DNA of 11,387 bases. It comes from an uncultured Methanobrevibacter sp. GTDB lineage: Archaea > Methanobacteriota > Methanobacteria > Methanobacteriales > Methanobacteriaceae. The DNA is taken from assembly GCA_905235495.1 (NCBI GenBank), contig CAJOMK010000022.1:1-11387 (forward strand). The letters run 5' to 3'. The position numbers and the translations under genes are program-made. Under the pieces are notes generated by a model. The model saw only the letters and a list, made by a program, of their open reading frames with translations, was not told where the DNA came from and ran no database searches. Below are positions 6,245 to 11,387 of the stretch, piece after piece. Each line of letters begins with the position of its first letter. Position 1 is the first letter of the stretch.

Positions 6245-7189
6245 ATGCTTGATGGATTAAAAAACAAATTAAGAAAATTTTTAGGCCTTGAAGCTAAACC
6301 GGACGCAGAAGATGATGAAGCAAAAGCTAAATTGAAACAAGAAATGAAAAGCGAAGTAGAAGCTCAATCAAAGCCTGCTGAAGAGGCGAAGAAAGCAGCT
6401 GATGCTGCAGCTGAAGAAGAGGCTAAAAAACAAGCAGAATCATCTGAGCAAATAAGTAAAGAATCTTCAACACAGGAGGTTGAAAAAGTGGCTGACAAAC
6501 CAAAAATAGGATATATTCACATGAGTGGTTGTACTGGAGATGGTATGTCATTAACTGAAAACTATGACATTCTCTCAACCTTACTCACTGATATGGTGGA
6601 CATTGTTTACGGAACAACTTTAGTAGATTTATGGGAAATGCCTGAAATGGATTTAGCATTAGTCGAAGGGTCTGTCTGTTTACAAGATGAACATAGTGTA
6701 AAAGAACTTATGGAAGTAAGAGAAAAATCAGGATTAGTTTGCGCATTTGGATCTTGTGCTATGACTGGTTGTTTCACCCGTTACGCACGTGGTGGACAAT
6801 TAGCTCAACCAAAACATGAATCATTTGTACCAATTTCCGACTTAATTAAAGTAGATTGCGCTATTCCAGGATGCCCAGCATCCCCAGAAATTATTGCAAA
6901 AGTAGTTGTTGCATTAATTAACGGAGACATGGACTACTTGCAACCTATGTTAGACATGGCAGCATGCAACTTAGCATGTGGTTGTGACTTACAAACCAAT
7001 GTTGTAAGCAAAGCTTTATGTTGTGGTTGTGGAACTTGTGTATTAGCATGTCCAACCAGAGCTCTTGAAATGGTAGAAGGTAGACCTTCCCACAACAAAA
7101 ACAGATGTATTAAATGTGGTGCATGTACTACTCACTGTCCAAGAACCTGGTTCCCTGAAGAACAAATTAAAAAAGACTTAGGATTATAG
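6245..7189 (+). CDS. frhG: Coenzyme F420-reducing hydrogenase, gamma (small) subunit
   Basis: The electron-relay subunit that links the NiFe site of FrhA to FrhB through three [4Fe-4S] clusters. The small-subunit core begins near residue 86. SGCTGD (95-99) provides Cys 96 and Asp 99; Cys 166 or 171 and Cys 210 (PGCP) complete the proximal site. Two ferredoxin-type motifs follow: Cys 259, 262, 265, 269 and Cys 288, 291, 294, 298. The Asp in place of the usual Cys is, as I recall from the published Frh structures, a true cluster ligand in this group. Residues 1-15 can form an amphipathic helix, and 16-84 are a Lys/Glu/Ala-rich, probably disordered extension. ATG 6245 has AGGGG 8 nt upstream. 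An internal GTG at 6488 has a stronger ribosome-binding site and could give a 233-residue form. The gap to frhD is 12 bp and to frhB 11 bp. Confidence 0.96.
   Translation: MLDGLKNKLRKFLGLEAKPDAEDDEAKAKLKQEMKSEVEAQSKPAEEAKKAADAAAEEEAKKQAESSEQISKESSTQEVEKVADKPKIGYIHMSGCTGDGMSLTENYDILSTLLTDMVDIVYGTTLVDLWEMPEMDLALVEGSVCLQDEHSVKELMEVREKSGLVCAFGSCAMTGCFTRYARGGQLAQPKHESFVPISDLIKVDCAIPGCPASPEIIAKVVVALINGDMDYLQPMLDMAACNLACGCDLQTNVVSKALCCGCGTCVLACPTRALEMVEGRPSHNKNRCIKCGACTTHCPRTWFPEEQIKKDLGL
6474..6490 (+). promoter_or_regulatory. Internal Shine-Dalgarno and GTG within frhG
   Basis: AGGAGGT at 6474-6480 is followed, 7 nt later, by an in-frame GTG at 6488-6490 (Val 82 of the long product). The ribosome-binding match is better than the AGGGG before the ATG at 6245. 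Initiation here would give a product starting [14 protein letters not shown], exactly at the edge of the conserved core. GAG and GTT codons for the Glu-Val pair could also produce the match by chance. Confidence 0.45.
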
Positions 7190-7200
7190 GAGGAAGTAAA

Positions 7201-8046
7201 ATGGCATTCGGTACATATAAAGAAGTAGTATCTGCAAGAGCTACTGACAAAGCAATCCAAAAAGTCGCACAAGATGGTGGAATCGTAAGCGCATTATTAT
7301 GTTACGCTTTAGAAGAAAACATCATTGAAGGAGCTATTGTTGCTGGAGATACTGAAGACGCATGGAAACCTGAACCAACTATTGCAATGACTCCAGAAGA
7401 AATCATTGCAGCAGCAGGTACCAAATACACCTTTTCTCCAAACGCAATCAGACTCAAAGAAGCTGTAAGACAATATGGGCTTGAAAAAATCGGAACTGTA
7501 GGAACTCCTTGTCAAATTATGGGACTCAGAAAAATGCAATCCTATCCATTTTCTACTAGATTTGTAGCAGATAAACTTGCATTAATCATCGGTATTTTCT
7601 GTATGGAAAACTTCCCAAGAGACTCATTAAAAACCTTTGTAGAAGGTAAAATGTACTCTTCCTTAGACAATGTTAACAAAATGGATATTGGTAAAGGAAA
7701 ATTCTGGATTACCGATCCTGAAAAAGAATCTGGACTTGCATTAAAAGAAACACACGGATACGAACAAGCTGGATGTAACATCTGTCTCGACTATGTTGCA
7801 GAATTAGCTGATGTATCTACCGGTTCTGTAGGTTCCCCAGATGGCTGGTCCACTGTATTTACCAGAACTGACAACGGAGCAGACATCTTTACCGCAGCTG
7901 TAGAAGCTGGAGTAATCGAAACCAAACCAATGGATGATGTAAAACCTGGTTTAGAATTACTCAAAAAATTAGCTAACGGTAAGAAAGACAAAGGTAGAAA
8001 AGAAATCGAAAGAAGAGTTAACATGGGACTTCCAAGTCCTTTCTAA
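7201..8046 (+). CDS. frhB: Coenzyme F420-reducing hydrogenase, beta (FAD/F420) subunit
   Basis: FrhB takes electrons from FrhG through one [4Fe-4S] cluster to FAD and passes hydride to F420. The 281-residue protein has the family segments [12 protein letters not shown] (26-37), GTKYTFSPN (73-81), [12 protein letters not shown] (101-112), GIFCMENFP (131-139) and [16 protein letters not shown] (191-206). Cys 104, 134, 192 and 195 are the likely cluster ligands. The same fold occurs in FpoF, FqoF and F420-dependent glutamate synthase subunits, but the operon fixes the assignment. It starts at ATG 7201, with AGGAGG about 6 nt upstream, the strongest ribosome-binding site in the operon. It is the last gene of frhADGB and is followed by a hairpin. 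Confidence 0.97.
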   Translation: MAFGTYKEVVSARATDKAIQKVAQDGGIVSALLCYALEENIIEGAIVAGDTEDAWKPEPTIAMTPEEIIAAAGTKYTFSPNAIRLKEAVRQYGLEKIGTVGTPCQIMGLRKMQSYPFSTRFVADKLALIIGIFCMENFPRDSLKTFVEGKMYSSLDNVNKMDIGKGKFWITDPEKESGLALKETHGYEQAGCNICLDYVAELADVSTGSVGSPDGWSTVFTRTDNGADIFTAAVEAGVIETKPMDDVKPGLELLKKLANGKKDKGRKEIERRVNMGLPSPF

Positions 8047-8050
8047 ACTC

Positions 8051-8129
8051 CAAACTTTTAGAAAAAGTTTGATCAAAATTATTTCAGTTTTGGTTCAAAT
8101 TTTTTCTTTTTTCTTTTTTATTTTTTTTA
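8051..8129 (+). terminator. Terminator of the frhADGB operon
   Basis: Five bases after the frhB stop, CAAACTTTT-AGA-AAAAGTTTG forms a perfect 9-bp stem with a 3-nt loop (8051-8071). T-rich tracts broken by single C and A residues follow at about 8099-8129. The hairpin and multiple U-tracts fit archaeal termination at U-rich sequence. The gap between hairpin and U-tract is longer than in a bacterial intrinsic terminator, so the hairpin may mainly protect the 3' end. Confidence 0.65.
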
Positions 8130-8382
8130 GGCTATTTTTAATTGTTCGTATATTTATTAACAAATATCATCTTTTTTAAATTCCATGCATTTTTGTACGA
8201 TTATTTTTTTCAGGATAGTAAATTTTTTAGAATTATTTAGCGTTTTGATTTTTTGTTTAAAATTAGAATCTTTTATTTCAGATATATTTAAGAATTTTTT
8301 TAGTCACTTTTATTTCTTTCAATTTTTTTTTAACTCTATTTTCATTGCTATTTTTCATAAAATACTCTTTTTAATACAAAGA
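8130..8382. other. T-rich intergenic stretch
   Basis: The plus strand is strongly T-rich with scattered C and G. An open frame at 8185-8406 encodes Phe-rich low-complexity sequence without a ribosome-binding site and is not believable as a gene. No RNA fold or repeat of note was seen apart from repeated T runs that could act as back-up terminators for frh transcripts. Confidence 0.55.
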
Positions 8383-8392
8383 TTTATATATT
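8383..8392 (+). promoter_or_regulatory. Candidate TATA box of initiator tRNA-Met
   Basis: TTTATATATT, about 60 bp before the mature 5' end. Transcription would start near 8413 and leave a leader of about 35 nt for RNase P removal. It is the only good TATA-like element close to the tRNA. Confidence 0.5.
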
Positions 8393-8447
8393 ATGTTGAA
8401 CAATAGTTTAATGTTGAAATATTTTTTTTTTTTAACTTCATTCTTTT

Positions 8448-8522
<75 letters not shown>

Positions 8523-8582
8523 TTTTTTACACAACATTAATATAACATTGTTATAACTATTTTTAAAAAATAAAAAGAAATA

Positions 8583-9515
8583 TTAGATGGTGGTAATCTT
8601 ACAACCATCACTTTCAACAATCATAGTATGTTCCTTTTGTGATACCCATGCACCTGTTCTTTCCTTAAGTGCAGCATATGGATATATTGCCATAGCGTCC
8701 TCCAATTGTTTAAGGCCTGAGTTCACTCTATGTTCGTTAAAGTTTTCTGTAAGCCAGCGTCCACTAAATGGCAAGTAACGATAATTCTTTTCAATATATG
8801 ATAGCATCCTTTGAGTATTTTTCACCCTAAATGGTTTGGACTGTAAAAATGAAAAGATATATGTCTCACCAGGGCAATCATTTACAATTCCTTCACCATT
8901 TGTTGCGAAAGGTTCGATCGCTACAGCTTGTCCCTCTTCAAGAATTGTAGGGTCATTGTTGTCATAGTTAGGTACTGAAATACCTGCATGCAAATTCCAA
9001 TGTTCAAGACTATGTCCGGTGAGGTTTCTCACAGGGTTAAGACCATATTCTGAAATTGCCTCTTCAACTGCTCTTCCCACTTCACAGACTTTCACTCCAG
9101 CCCTTACAGTGCTGATTGCAGCTTCAAGTCCTGCAGCTGAAGCATCGATTATTCTTTGATTGAGCTCAAGGGTGTCTTCATCGAAGAGTTCTTCAAGATT
9201 GTCTCCTGGAACCATGATTGTAACTGCAGAGTCTGCAATGTATCCATTCACTTCAGCTCCAAGGTCAAGTTTTACCAAATCTCCTGTAACCATCTTATTG
9301 GTGTCTCCTGCAGGAGAGGTGTAATGTGCGGTGATCTCATTTATGGAAACGTTGCATGGAAATGCAATCCCTGCGCCTGATTTTAATATTTCACTTTCTA
9401 CAAATTCTACAAGGTCTAGAATTGGCAAGCCGTTTTGAATCATTTTTGAAGCATCAGCTCTGACTTTTGATACAATTTTACCTGCTTCCTCATAATATTT
9501 AATTTCATCAACCAT
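8583..9515 (-). CDS. map: Methionine aminopeptidase, type II
   Basis: Removes the initiator methionine from new proteins when the second residue is small. The 310-residue protein is a pita-bread metallopeptidase with the expected ligands: Asp 84 (VKLDLGA), Asp 95 (YIADSA), His 168 (TGHSLEHW), Glu 201 (AIEPFA) and Glu 295 (QKEHTMIV), plus substrate-site His 64 (AHYTSP). The helical insert between the last two ligands (about residues 225-285) marks type II, as in Pyrococcus. Length is normal for the archaeal enzyme. ATG 9515 is preceded by GTGAT, a partial ribosome-binding match only 3 nt away. It converges with the initiator tRNA-Met gene across 60 bp. T-rich sequence after its stop on the transcribed strand (about 8563-8580) can terminate it. 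Confidence 0.96.
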   Translation of the reverse strand: MVDEIKYYEEAGKIVSKVRADASKMIQNGLPILDLVEFVESEILKSGAGIAFPCNVSINEITAHYTSPAGDTNKMVTGDLVKLDLGAEVNGYIADSAVTIMVPGDNLEELFDEDTLELNQRIIDASAAGLEAAISTVRAGVKVCEVGRAVEEAISEYGLNPVRNLTGHSLEHWNLHAGISVPNYDNNDPTILEEGQAVAIEPFATNGEGIVNDCPGETYIFSFLQSKPFRVKNTQRMLSYIEKNYRYLPFSGRWLTENFNEHRVNSGLKQLEDAMAIYPYAALKERTGAWVSQKEHTMIVESDGCKITTI

Positions 9516-9549
9516 ATTATCACTTGGGTTTAATAGATATTTTGTTTTA

Positions 9550-9591
9550 TTAATATGTCATTAATGTGTCTTAATGTGTCATTAATTTTCA
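9550..9591. repeat. Four tandem 10-11 bp repeats upstream of map
   Basis: Units TTAATATGTCA (9550), TTAATGTGTC (9561), TTAATGTGTCA (9571) and the degenerate TTAATTTTCA (9582) follow without gaps. The period is one DNA helical turn, so each unit presents the same face. The array starts 35 bp before the map ATG and overlaps where its TATA element should be. It may be an operator for map or for the rightward gene. Confidence 0.6.
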
Positions 9592-9758
9592 ATTAAGTAT
9601 TAGTTAATCATGAGTAATCTTATTTGGTATATTCTAAAATTTTTAAAGATTTTTTTTATTGTTATTCAGTTTAATAAAAATTTTTATATACTCCTAATTA
9701 TATAATATACTTATCATTATTTAAATATCTTTAATTATATTTGAATAAAGTTTAAGTT
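9592..9758. other. Intergenic region with promoter of the first coiled-coil gene
   Basis: AT-rich and without a gene. TTTTTATATACT at about 9681-9692 and TTATATAATATAC at about 9699-9711 are plausible plus-strand TATA elements for the gene at 9818. The first predicts a leader of roughly 105 nt that includes the 13-bp repeats. Confidence 0.4.
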
Positions 9759-9797
9759 TTATGAATTATAGTCATGAATTATGATCATGAATTGTGA
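9759..9797 (+). repeat. Three tandem 13-bp repeats in the leader of the coiled-coil gene
   Basis: TTATGAATTATAG (9759), TCATGAATTATGA (9772) and TCATGAATTGTGA (9785) follow head to tail. The core TCATGA is itself palindromic. The array ends 8 bp before the GGAGGT ribosome-binding site of the 9818 gene, so it may act in DNA as a protein site or in RNA near the start. Confidence 0.6.
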
Positions 9798-9817
9798 TTA
9801 TTTATGGAGGTAAAATT

Positions 9818-10216
9818 ATGGCTAGTGAAGTTATTCCAAGTCAAATTTTTATTCTTTTATTAGTAATTATTTTGGCTATCGTAGTTATCATTGTTGTAAT
9901 GCAATGGAAAAAAGTAAGTCAATCTAACAATACTTTAAAATTAATGAAAAAAGAAATTGAGCTTAAGAAAATATCTATGGTTGAAAAAGATTTGGAAAAT
10001 AAGCGCATTATGGAAAATCCAATTCAATTGCCTAAAGAACAGCAAGATCAACTCACTCAAATCAGAGATTCCACTGCTGAAGTCATGAATAATGTAGGCT
10101 ATTTGCATAGTGAAATCAATGAACGTTTAGCACGTCTTGAAGCTCAAACTGAACTCAAAAAATTAGAAAAAATGCTTAAGGATATTGAATCAAAAGAGAA
10201 AAAACTCAACAAATAG
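9818..10216 (+). CDS. Small membrane-anchored coiled-coil protein, function unknown
   Basis: A 132-residue protein with a hydrophobic segment at about residues 9-28 (IFILLLVIILAIVVIIVV), followed by Lys-rich sequence that favours a cytoplasmic C-terminus. The rest is charged and helical, with heptad-like spacing near the end (LHSEINERLARLEAQ and LKKLEKMLKDIESKEKK), so a coiled coil is likely. I start it at ATG 9818, 6 nt after a perfect GGAGGT; an in-frame GTG at 9794 lies inside a repeat and has no such site. I do not recognise the family. The next gene on the same strand has the same architecture but no evident sequence similarity. Confidence 0.85.
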   Translation: MASEVIPSQIFILLLVIILAIVVIIVVMQWKKVSQSNNTLKLMKKEIELKKISMVEKDLENKRIMENPIQLPKEQQDQLTQIRDSTAEVMNNVGYLHSEINERLARLEAQTELKKLEKMLKDIESKEKKLNK

Positions 10217-10227
10217 ATGTTTTTCTC

Positions 10228-10248
10228 ATATGAAATTCATTTTCATAT
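10228..10248 (+). terminator. Weak hairpin between the two coiled-coil genes
   Basis: ATATGAAA-TTCAT-TTTCATAT is a perfect 8-bp stem 11 bp after the stop at 10216. The following tract is only moderately T-rich, so it could be an attenuator, a processing site or a weak terminator. Confidence 0.35.
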
Positions 10249-10277
10249 TTGATTCATGTTTAGATATTGGCAAATGA

Positions 10278-10290
10278 ATTTTTTATATAT
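10278..10290 (+). promoter_or_regulatory. Candidate TATA box of the second coiled-coil gene
   Basis: ATTTTTTATATAT lies about 28 nt before the ATG at 10313. Its spacing would give a very short leader that barely includes the GAGG at 10302-10305. The gene may therefore use either this promoter or read-through from the gene before it. Confidence 0.35.
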
Positions 10291-10312
10291 TTATTTATAA
10301 TGAGGTTTTATT

Positions 10313-10831
10313 ATGGATATTATTGAATTGATTGCTGTCATTATATTAATTGCTGCAATTGTATTTTTAGTATATTATTATATTCAAACAGCTAATTATG
10401 GCAATTTTAATGTTAAAGAGGTTCTTAAATTTTCACCTAAAAAGGATAATGTAAGTTCTCTCGCAGACGAAGAGATTCGGGAAAAGAAATCCATGGGTGA
10501 AAAGATTAAATACACTTTTAAGGATATCGATAAATCCTATGCAAATACTACCGATGCATTTTCTAGAAGATTAGATTCCTTTTTGGATGAAAGAAGTGAA
10601 GAGCTAATCGAAAATTGGTCTTTAGTAACCACTGAAGATTTATCCACTTTAGAGGAAAGATGCACTGCTGCTTGTGATAGCATTGACTCTTTAGAGAAAA
10701 GATTCTCTGAATTCACTAATACAACTGATTCCAAAATTGAAGATCTTGATAAACGTCTCAAAGCTTTAGAGGAAGCAGAAAAAGAATTAGATGATGCAAA
10801 GGAAGTTGTTGAAGAAGTTGCAGAAGAATAA
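10313..10831 (+). CDS. Membrane-anchored acidic coiled-coil protein, function unknown
   Basis: A 172-residue protein with a transmembrane segment at residues 4-24 (IELIAVIILIAAIVFLVYYYI), then a linker (YGNFNVKEVLKFSP) and a long charged helical region. Residues about 100-165 show heptad-like hydrophobic spacing (LSTLEERCTAACDSIDSLEKRF, KIEDLDKRLKALEEAEKEL) and an acidic tail rich in Glu. There are two Cys, 114 and 118, in the helical region. ATG 10313 has GAGG 7 nt upstream. It lies 96 bp after the first coiled-coil gene on the same strand. I do not recognise the family. A scaffold or stator-like role at the inner membrane face is possible but unsupported. Confidence 0.85.
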   Translation: MDIIELIAVIILIAAIVFLVYYYIQTANYGNFNVKEVLKFSPKKDNVSSLADEEIREKKSMGEKIKYTFKDIDKSYANTTDAFSRRLDSFLDERSEELIENWSLVTTEDLSTLEERCTAACDSIDSLEKRFSEFTNTTDSKIEDLDKRLKALEEAEKELDDAKEVVEEVAEE

Positions 10832-10834
10832 TTA

Positions 10835-10920
10835 TTATTCTTTTATTTTTTTATTTTCTAATTTTGCTATTTTCTATTTTTTCTTATTTTATCTATTTTT
10901 TAGGGCTGTCTTTTTTTCAT
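10835..10920 (+). terminator. U-rich termination zone after the coiled-coil pair
   Basis: Directly after the stop at 10831 the plus strand carries at least six runs of four to seven T over about 85 bp, without a stable hairpin. This is the typical look of an archaeal U-tract terminator. An open frame across it (to 10979) encodes Phe-rich sequence and is not a gene. Confidence 0.5.
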
Positions 10921-10981
10921 TACTTTTATTTATTTTTTTAATTATTTCTTATAGCTGGTTTTTAGCAATCTATTTTTAAAT

Positions 10982-11007
10982 TCTTCATGTATTATCTTCA
11001 TGTATTA
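10982..11007. repeat. Perfect tandem duplication of 13 bp
   Basis: TCTTCATGTATTA occurs twice head to tail. It lies in the spacer before the ATP-grasp gene. It may be replication slippage or a protein-binding site; a single duplication does not decide. Confidence 0.6.
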
Positions 11008-11029
11008 CCATTGTGTTTTATAAATTATT

Positions 11030-11068
11030 TTTACAAACATTTATCTTTGATTCTTTACAAATATTTAT
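11030..11068 (+). promoter_or_regulatory. Repeat pair and TATA region before the ATP-grasp gene
   Basis: TTTACAAACATTTAT (11030-11044) and TTTACAAATATTTAT (11054-11068) differ at one base and are 24 bp apart. The second runs into ATATTTATATTAATT, a likely TATA element about 35-40 nt before the ATG at 11106. The first could be an upstream promoter copy or a regulator site. Confidence 0.45.
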
Positions 11069-11105
11069 ATTAATTAAGTTAATTTATAATTTTTAAAGTG
11101 ATATC

Positions 11106-11387
11106 ATGAGAAATATAGTGATTGTGGAGTGTATCTCCACTGGAATTAATTTTATTGAAGATATTGTCAATAGAGGCTACAATCCTATTGTAATGCATTT
11201 GAAGGCTCCTGACAGTGAAGAGGGAAAACATTTTGATGAATTCATCTATGAGGAATATAAAAACATTGATTATGACTTTAATATGGTATTTGAACAGGAT
11301 ACCTACGAAGAGACACTTGAAGAGGTAAGAAAACTCGATCCTCTTTTGGTACTTCCTGCAAGTGAAAGGGGAGTTGGAATTGCAACC
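11106..11387 (+). CDS. ATP-grasp domain protein, N-terminal part only (runs off the right edge)
   Basis: The first 94 residues are present and open to the window edge. The start is ATG 11106, with GTGAT a few bases upstream as a partial ribosome-binding match. The visible part is an alternating beta/alpha pre-ATP-grasp domain: MRNIVIVECISTGINFIEDI, then GYNPIVMHL, FDEFIYEEYKNIDYD, and YEETLEEVRKLDPLLVLPASERGVGIAT. The pattern of a hydrophobic strand, a small-residue turn and the later P-(A/G)-(S/A)-E-x-G-V segment is typical of amino-acid or peptide ligases of the carboxylate-amine ligase group. The ATP-binding and catalytic parts lie outside the window, so substrate cannot be judged. Confidence 0.72.
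   Translation, partial: MRNIVIVECISTGINFIEDIVNRGYNPIVMHLKAPDSEEGKHFDEFIYEEYKNIDYDFNMVFEQDTYEETLEEVRKLDPLLVLPASERGVGIAT

Noticed and set aside
8185..8406. Plus-strand open frame of 73 codons after frhB
   Set aside because: Phe-rich translation of a T-rich spacer, no ribosome-binding site; it also runs through the tRNA promoter.
10397..10435. FN-x5-FSP stretch of the second coiled-coil protein compared with IFNDL-x2-FSP of the PepSY-like proteins
   Set aside because: Only a few residues agree and spacing differs; too short to claim a shared anchor module.
10791..10979. Plus-strand open frame overlapping the end of the second coiled-coil gene
   Set aside because: Starts inside the coiled-coil gene in another frame and continues into the U-rich terminator zone.

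Overview
The window reads as chromosomal DNA of a gut- or rumen-type hydrogenotrophic methanogen of the order Methanobacteriales, most likely Methanobrevibacter or a close relative. The evidence is a complete frhADGB operon for the coenzyme F420-reducing [NiFe] hydrogenase, archaeal-type protein families (EndoQ-type PHP nuclease, type II methionine aminopeptidase), archaeal TATA boxes, an archaeal-style initiator tRNA, tRNA genes without encoded CCA, and very AT-rich spacers. I see no insertion sequence, prophage, CRISPR array or sign of recent transfer.

Layout, left to right. (1) 1-284, minus: the 5' part of an unrecognised gene whose ATG overlaps the tag stop codon. (2) 281-841, minus: tag, 3-methyladenine DNA glycosylase I. 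(3) 842-1001: a divergent promoter region with a tandem array of about 22-bp repeats. (4) 1002-2192, plus: an endonuclease Q-like PHP nuclease, so two DNA-repair genes face away from a shared control region. (5) 2206-2435, minus: tRNA-Arg(CCT) and tRNA-Arg(TCT), which read AGG and AGA. (6) 2615-3807, minus: two paralogous one-pass membrane proteins with Ser/Gly-rich linkers and PepSY-like C-terminal domains. (7) 3808-4511: an AT-rich desert holding the frh promoter and two clear inverted repeats. (8) 4512-8046, plus: frhA, frhD, frhG, frhB. (9) 8047-8447: terminator and a T-rich spacer. (10) 8448-8522, plus: initiator tRNA-Met. (11) 8583-9515, minus: type II methionine aminopeptidase. (12) 9516-9817: spacer with two different short tandem-repeat arrays. 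(13) 9818-10216 and 10313-10831, plus: two small membrane-anchored coiled-coil proteins of unknown function. (14) 11106 to the right edge, plus: the start of an ATP-grasp-type protein.

How the genes work together. FrhA (NiFe site), FrhG (iron-sulfur relay) and FrhB (FAD and F420 site) form the hydrogenase that makes F420H2 from H2 for methanogenesis. FrhD is the endopeptidase expected to trim the FrhA C-terminus after nickel insertion. The initiator tRNA and methionine aminopeptidase serve the two ends of N-terminal methionine handling.

The points most worth a second look are a strong Shine-Dalgarno plus GTG inside frhG that could make a second, shorter isoform; a long charged N-terminal extension on FrhG; the TTG start of frhA with two palindromes upstream; the repeat array between tag and endoQ; helically phased repeats at the map promoter; and the paired coiled-coil membrane proteins. 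I saw no clear-cut new defence or mobile system.
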